A stretch of 10,221 bases of DNA from Larix sibirica (taxonomy: Eukaryota; Streptophyta; Pinopsida; Pinales; Pinaceae): contig NWUY0300018550.1 of the NCBI GenBank assembly GCA_004151065.3, positions 69,424-79,644 on the forward strand. The letters are read 5' to 3'. Positions within the stretch are counted from its first letter, which is position 1, and each line of letters begins with the position of its first letter. The position numbers were made by a program, and so were the translations under genes. Below, piece after piece: positions 1 to 8,116 of the stretch. Under the pieces are notes generated by a model that saw nothing but the letters and a program-made list of their open reading frames with translations, did not search any database and was not told where the DNA came from.

Positions 1-540
1 ACCATCTGGTAGTGTTAAAGGTGAAAAGTTGAAAGATATGAAAATTCTGTTTTACTAGAGCTACTGTTGTACTTCATTTTTAGTACTAATTGTTAAATGC
101 TAAATTTATTTTTGCATTAAAGTATATTGAATTGTTATTCTTCTGCATAAAACCCTAACTCTATCAAAAATTAACACCCTAAACCTCTTTTATATAATTA
201 GAGACAAAAGGGAAATACAACTTTGGCCAAATGCAGAGTAGCACCCCAATCGATAGAGTAAGAACCCTAACCTTAGTGTGCACTCATGCATGGATATGGT
301 CAACTCGAATAGAACACCTTACATGGGATAGCAATGCCTCAGAATATAATGCCCACTAGACTGGACTGCATTTATGAACTAATGCACCAACGTTACTAAG
401 GATTTGCACCCTCCAAAGATGGCCAAACTCCCACACATGCACCAAGATTTACACTAACAATGAGGGAGTCAATTGCTTGATTAGGAGAGGTACCAACCTA
501 GGAGGATAAGCGCTAGGCACTTGGAGAAGGGAACTTAGCC
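1..540. other. AT-rich non-coding stretch, no recognised gene
   Basis: No open frame with recognisable protein similarity is visible on either strand. Several AAACCCTAA-type words lie on the plus strand (around 151-158, 176-185 and 263-270), resembling the plant telobox or single degenerate telomere repeats. They are isolated, not arrayed. From about 280 the composition drifts towards the repeat field that follows. On the minus strand this would be far downstream of RPT4 exon 1, so it could be deep intron or intergenic DNA. Confidence 0.4.
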
Positions 541-2000
541 CTAAGAACATGCGACCATGTGACATACACCTTGGAGGTTAGATACTTGACTTGAGGGCAC
601 TTGGGTTGAAGAGCATACTTCATGGAGGTTGGTTGTAGGCCCAAACACATGTTGAAGAGAAGCAATGGAGCAAGAACCTACCTTGGCACACAAGTTGAGG
701 AGCATTAGGCATAAGAGGACATGGCACACAGCTAGAGGTGTAGAACCTTGCATGAGGGTACTTGGATAGCTAACGAACATGGAAGAGGGAGTATTGAGCA
801 AACTACTTGTTGGATAGCACACCATCTTGGAGGAGGGGCATTGCACCCAAGGAGGATCATGCTTGGAGGGCACACCAGCTTAGGGTTGGGTAAAACCTAG
901 TATGACACTTGCCATTCTTGTAATTATAGAGCACTCCATGCGATGTTACCTTGTTGACTTAGGTCTAGGGTTACGTGCGGACCTATGACATGTTTTATGT
1001 TAGCCTCACTCACCTATTGTATATAGAGGGAGGAGAGAACCTTTGTCATCACTCACTATTAATGTACCCATTATTCTATCTCTATAAGTGTCTTGGAGAA
1101 GTCTAGTAGGGAGCAAGAACTAGGGTTCATGATGTAAACCCTAGAGGACACATGGACATGAATGATAACACTTGGATGTTTTGGAGAGTTTTTTCTTGTT
1201 AGATGCAAGAGGAGGCTTAGGTTTGTGCCATGCAAGAAAACCCTAGAGGAAAACATAGCATTAGAGGAAATAATTACATGATTTGCTTATTGGCTTGAGT
1301 TACTCACTAAGTCACACCTCGCATTATATTGTGGAGGTTATGACTCTTGTTGTGAAGCAAGAGGAGGTAGCATTCAGGTTCCAAAACCTAAAGAAGACAA
1401 TAAGAAGGGACCTAGGGTTATGGGTGATATTACAACCTTGTTCTTTTGTGATGCATGGAGGCTAGGGCGACATCATGAAGTGCTAGAAGAGTAGCCTTGC
1501 TTGATGAGTGGAGTCTTTAGCTTGGTGTGATACCTTGCTTGGAAGAATACTTGTGAATTGTACTCTCAATGTTCCATGGAGGTCTTGGTGCTTGAGTTGA
1601 TGCAAGAGTTGAAGACTTCGGGTTTGGGTTTGAGGACCCAAACCCTTGGATGGACATGAACACTTGGAGACTAGTGCTAGAGTCGTCTTGTAAGCCTTGA
1701 ACTTGTGTGATGCAAGTTGGCTAGGGTCTGTAAACCCTAAGGAAGACAATAGCGCTAATGTGGAGACCTTGGGCATAGTGTAATGCTTTGCTTGGAGAGC
1801 TTGTGAGAGGCAAGCTTGGTGAAAGATCAAGAGTGGACTTCTTGGTGTTCATGCTAGCTTGTTGTGGAGCCTTTGGTGTGCTTAGATAACTTGGTAGGAT
1901 GCATTCTAGGCCTTTGTATTGTTGGTTAAGGTTTACTATTGATGGTGGATGCCCTAGCTTGAGTTTGGAGGCATTGAAGAGTGCTAGCTTGTGATAAACT
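541..2000. repeat. degenerate G/T-rich low-complexity repeat field
   Basis: The plus strand is dominated by recurring short words: TTGGAGG or TTGGAG (for example near 569, 824, 863, 1092, 1662, 1793), GGCACAC, AAGAACC and AAACCCTA. They recur at irregular spacing of tens of bases. Open frames here have biased, repetitive composition and no recognisable domain, so I treat them as chance frames. A TATATAGAGGGAGG stretch near 1020 could be a decayed LTR core promoter, but no LTR ends are visible. The best description is an old, diverged tandem or low-complexity region, possibly the non-coding interior of a decayed LTR retrotransposon. That last point is inference. Confidence 0.45.
1620..1645. 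repeat. 9-bp inverted repeat (hairpin)
   Basis: GGGTTTGGG at 1620-1628 is perfectly complementary to CCCAAACCC at 1637-1645 across an 8-base loop. It lies inside the low-complexity field and has no T-run or gene end beside it, so I do not call it a terminator. Confidence 0.6.
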
Positions 2001-3150
2001 TGAAGAACTGTCTTGTAGCAGCTTGTGATAACTTGTTGGTATGTTCTTATAATTTCAAATGTATATATGGACTTTAAAGTATATTTTGCTGTCCAAGACT
2101 CCAAACTTTGTGTACAACTTGGAAATCTGATTTTCAGCTTATATTCTCATGGTGAATATAAACTGTTTGGTATGCTGATTTATAATGAACAGTTGTCAGA
2201 TTTTGTTGAGTGATTTGAAAAGTATATAGAAGTTAAGAGGGCCGATTTGTAGCTGTAACAAATCTGCTGTTAATAAGTAACATTCAAATCCGTTGTATGT
2301 TGGGATTGTGCCAAGGGCGGGAAACACAGTTCCCTTGAAGTACAGTTGTTTGGTGTTTATTTTCTTGGACTGCCTTACGTATTTGGTTGGACAGAAGTGA
2401 AATATATACTGCTATAATTTATATTTCAGATTCAGTCCTAAGGCTAAAAGTTCACCGGGAATATATCTGGGGAACCTCGAGGTTGAGATGAAATTTCTAA
2501 ATTTGCATTAAGCACGGATTTCAAAAATTTCCACATTTCCTTCTCAGACTAGTTGCTTAGCTCTCTATGGCTTCATTCTTAGATATTTTTATCTTATTGT
2601 CACTAGCTTAGATCTAGGAGCTGCTACAGCACTCCCACTTTGTATTAACACTGGTGGTACTCTTTTAGTCCCATTGACCTACTTTTGTGGTCATTTGTTG
2701 GACATTAATAAAATTATCTTATCTTATCTATTTTAGCAGGTAATTACGCTTAGATACTTGCACCATGTGTTCGAGAATATATGAGAGGCCTTGAACAAGT
2801 TTGAACTTAACCTACATTTGAGAGATCTTGAAAATGCTTCATCCAGTTCTCTCTGGACTGTCCAGTGTCAACCCTAGGCTTGTTTGAGTTCATCTTTGTA
2901 ATGTTCCAGGGATGTTCATTCAGAGAATTCTGGCATATAGACACAATAGTGCACTTTATTGTATTCAATTAAAATCTCACAATTTTATATTAACCTAACC
3001 AAATCAAAAGAACTCATTATAATATTTTCCCTGTCAAGTTTCTTATAGTAGGATCCCAATATTATCTCTTGTAAAGGGAGAATCATATATTTTCTCATAC
3101 AAATGGATATGTTATGACTTTGCACGACCTTTTGTTTGGGGCTAAGCAGC
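2001..3150. other. AT-rich stretch without a recognised gene
   Basis: No frame here shows a recognisable domain. The longest plus-strand frame (2025-2213) is AT-rich and unremarkable. The only structured element I see is the AATAAA plus (TTATC)3 tail near 2707-2728, listed separately. If the RPT4 gene is intact, this is probably part of its first intron, read from the minus strand. I found nothing resembling the next expected RPT4 peptide (the LKSLQSVGQ-type segment) in it. Confidence 0.4.
2640..2728 (+). mobile_element. possible 3' tail of a LINE-type retroposon
   Basis: A T-rich stretch leads into AATAAA at about 2707-2712 and then three perfect TTATC copies at 2714-2728. Many plant LINEs end in AATAAAATT followed by a short simple repeat instead of a long poly(A), and this end resembles that. 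No reverse transcriptase or RNase H coding sequence is recognisable upstream and I could not find a target site duplication. It could equally be a chance simple repeat. Confidence 0.25.
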
Positions 3151-3159
3151 ATCAGTACT

Positions 3160-3920
3160 CATACCCAGGGGTTGGAATCTTCATACACATAGCCATACCC
3201 ACATAGCAGATACATGCTAGTACATGTACTCTGCCATACGCCACTATACCCAACAACACCTTCAAGTACCCCCCATACCCTAGATGAATTTGGAGACGTA
3301 CTCCCATTTTGGGTACATCCATGCCAATTTTAGCTTGAAAATAAATAATAATAAAATTAATGTTTAAAAAACCCAATAACATTCCATTTAGGGTGGGCCT
3401 AATAGGAAACCCATACCCAGGTGTTGGATTCTTCATACCCATACCCACATTGCAGATACGTAAATGTATGCGTACCCTGCCATACCCCACTATACCCTAC
3501 AAGGCTACAACATCTTGAGTACCCCGCCATACCCTCGATGAATTTGGAGATGTGCTCCCATTTTGGGAACATCCATGCCAATTTCAGCTTGAAAATAAAT
3601 AAAAATAAAATTAATGTTTTAAGAAACCCAATTAGATTCCATTCAGGGTGGGCCCAATAGGAAACCCATACCCAGGGGTTGGATTCTTCATACCCATACC
3701 CATACCCACATAGCAGATACTTACTTGTACACATACCCTGCCATACCCCACCATACCCTACAACACCTTCGAGTACCCCACCACACCCTAGATTAGTTTG
3801 GAGTACGTACACCCATTTTGGGTACATCCACGCCAATTTTAGATTGAAAAATAAATAATAATAAAGTTACTGTTCTAAAAAGCCCAATAAAGTTCCATTT
3901 AGGGTGGACCCAATAGGCAA
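3160..3920. repeat. three tandem copies of a ~253-bp repeat unit
   Basis: Three head-to-tail copies begin at 3160, 3412 and 3667, each with CATACCCAGG, and end at about 3920. Periods are 252 and 255 bp. Every copy runs through the same modules: CCATACCCACAT near the start, a TACCC-rich stretch, a TTTGGAG segment, CCCATTTTGGG, an AATAAATAA-type AT-rich block, and AGGGTGGRCC(C/T)AATAGG at the end. By eye the copies match at roughly 80-90 percent, differing by substitutions and small indels including one extra CATACC in copy 3. Both periods are multiples of three, so long minus-strand frames cross copy boundaries (3152-3490 and 3399-3836). These encode repetitive GYGYEESN-like peptide and are more likely a by-product than genes. 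The array lies about 1.3 kb from RPT4 exon 1, in its presumed first intron. Confidence 0.9.
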
Positions 3921-5211
3921 GCCTAAAACAACTAAGTGCTGCCCCCTTCTATACCTTTAAACATTAATTAAATGCTCACTGTTAAATTTTCAGTTTGGCT
4001 ATGTGAGCCTGGAAAGGACCTGCAGAGAAGAAGAGAGTAAGTAGGGCACCGTTCGTTGTTTTCGTTGCAGAAAATCAGTGTCCATGCTAGCAGTTCAACA
4101 ATAAGCATTCTTAATTTCTTTATCATTAGTGACATTCTTCTCTCCCCGAGTCCCCACATTTCAGTTTCATGAAGTTCAAATTTCAGATTTTTCTGTTTGT
4201 CATTTCCATGCCATGTCTGGAAAGGGAAGGCATGTCAATGTTCAATGTTGAATCATGAACGTCAATTGATGAATGGTAGACACCGTAATGATTTGATTCT
4301 TGAATTATCTAAATCTAAAAACAATCCGAATCATTGCTTGTTTACATTAATGCAATTCTCTTCTTTTCCATATATTATTGTTTATAAAAAAAATTGATAT
4401 ATGTAAAGTTGTAAACTTAACCTACCCGTACCCTGGAGGCTGGCAACTTAGGTTTGGAGGTTCACCATGACATCTGTAAGGGATTCTCTTGATAATAACT
4501 TAATTTTTGTTTATTTTTACTAACATTTTAGTTGCTTCCACTACATCAAACTATCTCACTGGCAGAGATCAGACTTCACGTGTTTCAGGAATCAAATCTG
4601 TTTCACTTATCATCTAATGACCGCAGAAGTTTCCCTTCGAACAAAATGCAGCAATATAAATTTTACCCCTCAAAATCAGAGAGCTATCTGCAATGGTCCT
4701 TTAATTATCTCAGTTTATTTCTTCAAATTTACATAATATTTTGAAACGACAGATTGCTCTCATCTTTTAAATGAAAAGAAAGGTTGCCAAGAAACTTTCC
4801 ACCCTAAATATAAAGGCACGGAGAAACCTAGCCTTCAAACATAGTCTACCGTGTGCATTTACGTTGGAAGAATACAAAGTAATTTCTATACATTTGTTTG
4901 TGTAATGCTGCCATTATGCTGAAACAAGCATTGGCCTTAACCTAGTAGATGACAGGATACATTCCAAACAGCTCTTCCAGGCTAAATTAAATGGCAGGGA
5001 TACATTTAAAACTAACCCTACATAACTTCAAATATCCAGAGTATCTGCCATGAAATTTTTACTTGCAGGTACTTGCAGGGTACAGAACGTCTAAATTGAA
5101 TATCAAGATATATTAAGAAGAGAACAAATATAATTAAAAACTCCTTAATCAAGAAAATTTATGATAAAAGAAACCCTAACTATTTTAGTGCATAATTTTA
5201 ATATAACATAC
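3921..5211 (-). other. presumed RPT4 intron 1, 5' portion
   Basis: This AT-rich sequence follows the GTATGT donor of RPT4 exon 1 when read on the minus strand. I looked for the next conserved part of RPT4 (RENLR, then KTEDDLKSLQSVGQIIGEV-like residues) and saw no match, so exon 2 is probably outside this part. Small local features are a 10-bp direct duplication at 5061-5080 (ACTTGCAGGT / ACTTGCAGGG) and an AAACCCTAAC telobox-like word at 5171-5180, about 30 bases inside the intron. The minus-strand frame at 3968-4159 shows no recognisable domain. That this is intron and not intergenic DNA is inferred from the donor site alone. Confidence 0.5.
5206..5211 (-). other. splice donor of RPT4 exon 1
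   Basis: Read on the minus strand, the intron begins GTATGT, matching the plant donor consensus GTAWGT. It follows codon 33 plus one base of codon 34. The intron then continues AT-rich (TATATTAAAATTA), typical of plant introns. The protein match to RPT4 ends exactly here, which supports the site. Confidence 0.8.
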
Positions 5212-5311
5212 GTGTACGAACTCTAGCGTCGAGTTCCTTGTGCTGAAGAAGCTTCTTCCTGTACTCGCTAACTGCAAGTAGACGAGCTGCCGCGTCCTCT
5301 GTTTCCGCCAT
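5212..5311 (-). CDS. RPT4: 26S proteasome regulatory ATPase RPT4, first coding exon (partial gene)
   Basis: RPT4 (S10B/PSMC6) is one of six AAA+ ATPases in the base of the 19S regulatory particle. The ring unfolds ubiquitinated proteins and feeds them into the 20S core in cytosol and nucleus. This exon encodes only residues 1-33. It starts MAETEDAAAR and ends SEYRKKLLQHKELDARVRT, closely matching the N-terminus of plant RPT4, which leads into the coiled coil that in the known complex pairs RPT4 with RPT5. The AAA+ domain, with Walker A and B, lies in exons not seen here. The ATG (complement 5309-5311) has context AAAATCATGGCG, an in-frame TGA lies at complement 5351-5353, and no other ATG occurs for about 220 bases upstream, so the start is well supported. 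The exon ends after the first base of codon 34 at C|GTATGT, a strong donor, giving a phase 1 intron; read-through would stop within four codons. A duplicated exon-1 fragment is possible, since no second exon is visible. Confidence 0.88.
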
Positions 5312-5640
5312 GATTTTCCCTCTGTTATGTGTCGCCTCTCCAGTTGGGATTCAACGGCTCTTTCAGCCTCCCTCCGTGCTCAAGACTTCAGGGCGTGAGA
5401 GGGTTTGAGATCCAATACAGGGCAAGGGATTCGAATGTAGGTCCGATCTGGTTTACAGGTTTAGTGTTTTTGGGTCTCCCGAGCGAACTAATCAACGCAA
5501 ATTACTTCCTTTTGGCCTTTGCCTTTCCCTTTACCTTTTGCATTTGCCTTTGCCTTTGCCTTGCTTGGTCCATTCTAAAGTGAAATGCTTGAGCCATGAG
5601 TTTTGTTAAAGTCCAAAATGGATTAGTGTAAGGATCTCAA
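5312..5640 (-). promoter_or_regulatory. RPT4 5' leader and proximal promoter region
   Basis: This is the sequence immediately upstream of the RPT4 ATG. It is richer in G and C than its surroundings. The minus strand shows no clear TATA box, which would fit a housekeeping promoter, and an ATTGG (inverted CCAAT) word near 5430. A purine-rich hexamer array lies at 5508-5564. An open plus-strand frame (5329-5583) crosses this region but matches nothing I know and is antisense to the leader. The transcription start cannot be fixed from sequence alone. The upstream limit is set loosely by the LINE relic that begins near 5767. Confidence 0.5.
5508..5564. repeat. imperfect hexamer array (TTTGCC / GGCAAA)
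   Basis: The plus strand carries about nine imperfect copies of a TTTGCC-like hexamer (variants TTTCCC, TTTACC, TTTTGC), with three near-perfect copies at the distal end. On the minus strand, the sense strand of RPT4, it is a purine-rich AAAGGC array 200-250 bases upstream of the ATG. A purine/pyrimidine-biased tract in this position could be a promoter element or a variable-length microsatellite. Confidence 0.75.
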
Positions 5641-5766
5641 GTTTTGAAGGAATTGTTTTTTACATTTATAAAATTTATTTTACATTTAGGGTAATTGGTG
5701 GTTGGACCAAGTTATTTGTAATGGAGGTTAACCATCATCATGATCATATTGATATATCTATTGTAG

Positions 5767-6397
5767 GGTTTCCTCCATCATGACGATGATTGGTATAATG
5801 TAAACTTAAGTGATTGTATGTGATTTCTTTCTATAGTTGAGTATAAAGAATTACCACTATTTATTATTTGGGAGGTCTGGAAAACCAAGAATCGTTGTAT
5901 CTTTGAATACATCAAGCCATCATGTTATCTTATTTTTGCACTACAGTGATTTGTTCTCTGAAAGAGTATTCTAAAGTTATGTCAAAACCAAAGATTAGAT
6001 CTTTACAAGTTCCAGAAATTGGGAATGATATGTCCTATGGTTATTTCGACGGTGTGGTGAATAATAGAAACTGCTATGGTAGAACTCTTAGCATTATGGG
6101 GGTTATTGTGGTTCACTAAGAAAAAAGGTATTTACAGTGTTAAGATATTTGGTGACTCCCGGGTTGTTATTGATTGGGCAACAGGATTATCAAATATTCG
6201 TGTCTTTCAACTGGAGCATTGGATTAGAAGGACTCGCAACTTGATTAATGGTTTTTCTGCTATTTTTTTAACATATCTTTCGCGAGCTAAACTTGAAAGT
6301 TGACCTCATCTCAAAGGAAGTTATTGGACAAATGGATGGCTATATTTTGTTTGAAGAATACACTGTTGATCAATTCATTGTTTGTAGATTTATATAG
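5767..6397 (+). pseudogene. broken LINE-type C-terminal region with RNase H domain (RVT_3)
   Basis: Translated pieces in successive frames resemble the C-terminus of plant non-LTR retrotransposon polyproteins. Piece one (5767-5946) reads DDDWYNVNLSDC, then an internal TGA at 5821, then EYKELPLFIIWEVWKTKN, the linker before RNase H. Piece two (about 5950-6060) gives SYGYFDG. Piece three (about 6061-6300) reads VELLALWGLLWF, then KIFGDSRVVIDWA and LEHWIRRTR. Piece four (6302-6394) reads DLISKEVIG and ends at TAG 6395. The four acidic positions of an RNase H site are still recognisable: D at 6048-6050, E at 6082-6084, D at 6154-6156 and D at 6302-6304. The segment between FDG and VELLALW is too short, indicating a deletion of roughly 20-25 residues. 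With an internal stop and at least three frame changes it cannot make the protein. The reverse transcriptase and endonuclease parts are missing, consistent with 5' truncation. Confidence 0.8.
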
Positions 6398-6642
6398 TTT
6401 ATGCAATGACTAATAGAGGTCATAGACTACAATCAGTATGTTTCGAGACAACATTTCTAGTATTGGGCTGTTAACAGTCATGTGTCTTGGGAAGTTTTCC
6501 TATGTATTGATTTTTGTAACTTTGATTTCATAGAAATAACAAGTTACAGTTTTTTTTCTTTTTGAAAAAAAAATGAAAAGATTACGTCTCCTAAAAAATG
6601 TTTTATACAAATTAAACCAATCTTTAGTATGGATGGTATAGT
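6398..6642. other. presumed LINE 3' region, with a T-run/A-run inverted repeat
   Basis: This stretch follows the stop of the RNase H relic and is probably its 3' untranslated tail, including TTTTGTAACTTTGATTTC near 6513. At 6550-6573 lies an eight-T run, C, five Ts, G, then nine As, which can fold on itself. I cannot tell whether it marks the end of the LINE, an insertion scar or simple slippage. No target site duplication for the LINE is visible. Confidence 0.35.
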
Positions 6643-6658
6643 AACAAAGGCAAGTATC
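6643..6658 (+). repeat. left target site duplication of the SINE-like element
   Basis: AACAAAGGCAAGTATC is identical to 6794-6809. The first two As of the right copy could belong to the A-tail, so the duplication is 14-16 bases. Confidence 0.75.
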
Positions 6659-6793
6659 GACGCGAATGGAATGGAACAACGGTTAGATGGTGGGGGGTTT
6701 CGCATCGACCCGGGGTCCATTCCAGGGGGGTCTGAAAAGTTCTCTTGATTCCAAAAATGGAATAACAGGGAGCTGAATTTTCTCCTGAAAAAA
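6659..6793 (+). mobile_element. SINE-like short retroposon (135 bp) with target site duplication
   Basis: A 16-base direct repeat, AACAAAGGCAAGTATC, occurs at 6643-6658 and again at 6794-6809, and the 135 bases between end in an A-run directly before the second copy. Long target duplications plus a 3' A-tail are the signature of LINE-mediated retroposition, and there are no terminal inverted repeats as a MITE would have. GGTTAGATGG (6681-6690) resembles a Pol III A box with one mismatch to RGYNNARYGG. GCATCGACCC near 6702-6711 is a weak B box match, only about 20 bases away, closer than usual for tRNA-type SINEs. Two stems are present: nine bases pairing 6667-6675 with 6716-6724, and ATTCCA / TGGAAT around 6748-6763. 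The insertion is more G-rich than its flanks. It could instead be a retroposed short RNA that is not a true SINE family member. Confidence 0.7.
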
Positions 6794-6809
6794 AACAAAG
6801 GCAAGTATC
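6794..6809 (+). repeat. right target site duplication of the SINE-like element
   Basis: This is a perfect copy of 6643-6658 placed directly after the A-run that ends the insertion. The lack of mismatches suggests a relatively recent insertion compared with the decayed LINE relic next to it. Confidence 0.75.
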
Positions 6810-7555
6810 AAAGGTGGAATTTTTATTTGGTTATAAATCCATAGTTTTGGTATGGTGCTTATAAAGGGAACCCGAGAAAAGGAGGGGAAGGTGGTGTTCT
6901 CTTCCTCCCATTAGTAAGAAGCTCACATTTAAATATGGGAATGGAACGTACTTGGGCAATTAAGTTAAAAAGAAATATGGAAAACACTTTAAGGATATTG
7001 CTTTGTTTCATGGTGTGAAGGACATGGAAATTTTTTGTAGACTTTAAATTAATATGTGGTTGGAAGTTGGGTACTTCATAGTTTGGGAACGTATTGGTTA
7101 GAGTATCTATTTGAAGAGCAAAGGAAAGTAGATTTTTCTTGGTGTTCACTAGCATCACTCGTATCTTCAAAGAACTCAATGTGGAAGAAGACTCAGCTTC
7201 CAAGTGAGTGTGTTCATTGGAGGAATATTCACTTCATAATATTGAAGCATTAGGTGAAGCAAGAAACATTTGCATGGCAACTATGTACTATAATAATGTG
7301 CATTGTTTTATTTTATGCCTGATGTAGACTTAGACCCACCTTTTACTTCAACGAATACCTATTTTTATTATGTCTATGTCGACATGTTCTTTCAACTCAT
7401 GTTTTGTAATTATGTTTTTTGGTATCTTCTCCTCAATCAAATGGTTGTTGCGCAATTGATGTTTTTTAGACAATGTTGTGGATCTTATGTAGTCTATGTG
7501 GAAATATACAACTTCGTTGTACCTTTTGTTCTTTATGAAAGCATATTTTTTTCCA
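6810..7555. other. AT-rich stretch without a recognised gene
   Basis: Open frames on both strands (6859-7203 minus, 7056-7253 plus, 7303-7626 plus) have AT-driven composition and no recognisable motif. An imperfect hairpin of purine- and pyrimidine-rich arms lies near 6878-6909. I see no exon, RNA gene or clear mobile element boundary here. Confidence 0.35.
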
Positions 7556-7722
7556 TGAAATATGTATGTGTGGTGTGTATGTCTATGTGCATGCGCATGT
7601 GTGTACACACACGTGTATATATCTAAACATATATTTATGAATGTAGGTGTATGACATACATATATACATTTGTGTATCCAAGTATATGTAGATATAGATG
7701 CATAATAAAAGTTCGTGTAAAA
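7556..7722. repeat. TG/CA/TA-rich simple-sequence tract
   Basis: The tract is an imperfect alternation of TG, TA and CA dinucleotides. Its core, 7584-7622, is 39 bases of unbroken alternating pyrimidine-purine steps, including the palindromes CATGCGCATG (7590-7599) and TGTGTGTACACACA. Both strands are open here (plus frame to 7626; minus frame 7348-7896 with His/Thr/Tyr-rich peptide), but that is explained by the simple repeat and not by coding selection. Confidence 0.85.
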
Positions 7723-8071
7723 TTGAAAAACCTTATAGACGAACCATGCCAATAGAAGTTGAACATTGAGGGTGATTGTAATACCCCTGGCTGAGACCCC
7801 TGAACTAATCATATGTATAACGTAAATATTGATATGCAAATGCCTGTATGGCAAAACAAATGTATATTTTGACATTATTAATATTAAAATCCACAACTAG
7901 TTGTGTTGAGGCAATACGATGAAGAGATCGGGGACTTGTGTATTCACCAAGAGATAGTAAGGGGGTTAAAGTGTCCTAGGGGGGGATTATGCCATGGCCC
8001 TTTGGTATCCTTAAGTCCCTAAAGTTTATCCTAAGTCATGATATCATTTAAATGACTTTAGATTTATATTT

Positions 8072-8093
8072 TTAAATCATAATTATGATTTAA
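8072..8093. repeat. 22-bp perfect palindrome
   Basis: The 22 bases starting TTAAATCATAA read identically on both strands. Close by are AAGTCAT / ATGACTT arms around 8035-8056, CATTTAAATG at 8045-8054, and TTAATC / GATTAA at 8090-8103. Together they make a compact AT-rich cluster of inverted repeats just upstream of the TATA box of the putative LTR. Confidence 0.85.
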
Positions 8094-8116
8094 TCACGAT
8101 TAAGTGGGATTTTGGT

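Noticed and set aside
1483-2104. Overlapping minus-strand frames of 115 and 127 residues
   Set aside because: They lie in the low-complexity field and give Ser/Leu/Gln/His-rich peptides in two competing phases, with no motif.
3152-3836. Minus-strand frames through the tandem repeat (GYGYEESN-type peptide)
   Set aside because: They stay open because the repeat period is a multiple of three and the TACCC-rich parts lack minus-strand stops. The two frames overlap in different phases and match no known protein.
3130-3950. Possible terminal inverted repeats around the tandem array (GGGGCTAAGCAGCA left, TGCTGCCCCC right)
   Set aside because: They pair only with a four-base gap and few matches, and no target duplication is visible. 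Not enough to call a DNA transposon.
4439-4490. Possible small minus-strand RPT4 exon between an AG and a GTACGG
   Set aside because: The translation has no resemblance to the expected RPT4 residues after position 33, so I see no reason to call an exon.
5405-5450. TTCGAATCC on the minus strand suggesting a tRNA T-loop
   Set aside because: The flanking bases do not form a T-stem, and no acceptor, D or anticodon stems can be drawn.
5329-5583. 84-residue plus-strand frame
   Set aside because: It is antisense to the RPT4 leader and promoter, its Phe/Cys/Leu-rich end comes from the TTTGCC array, and no domain is recognisable.
7348-7896. 182-residue minus-strand open frame, the longest in the window
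   Set aside because: Its middle is a His/Thr/Tyr/Ala-rich run translated directly from the TG/CA simple repeat, it crosses the putative LTR start, and it shows no known domain. Simple-sequence DNA lacking stops explains it.
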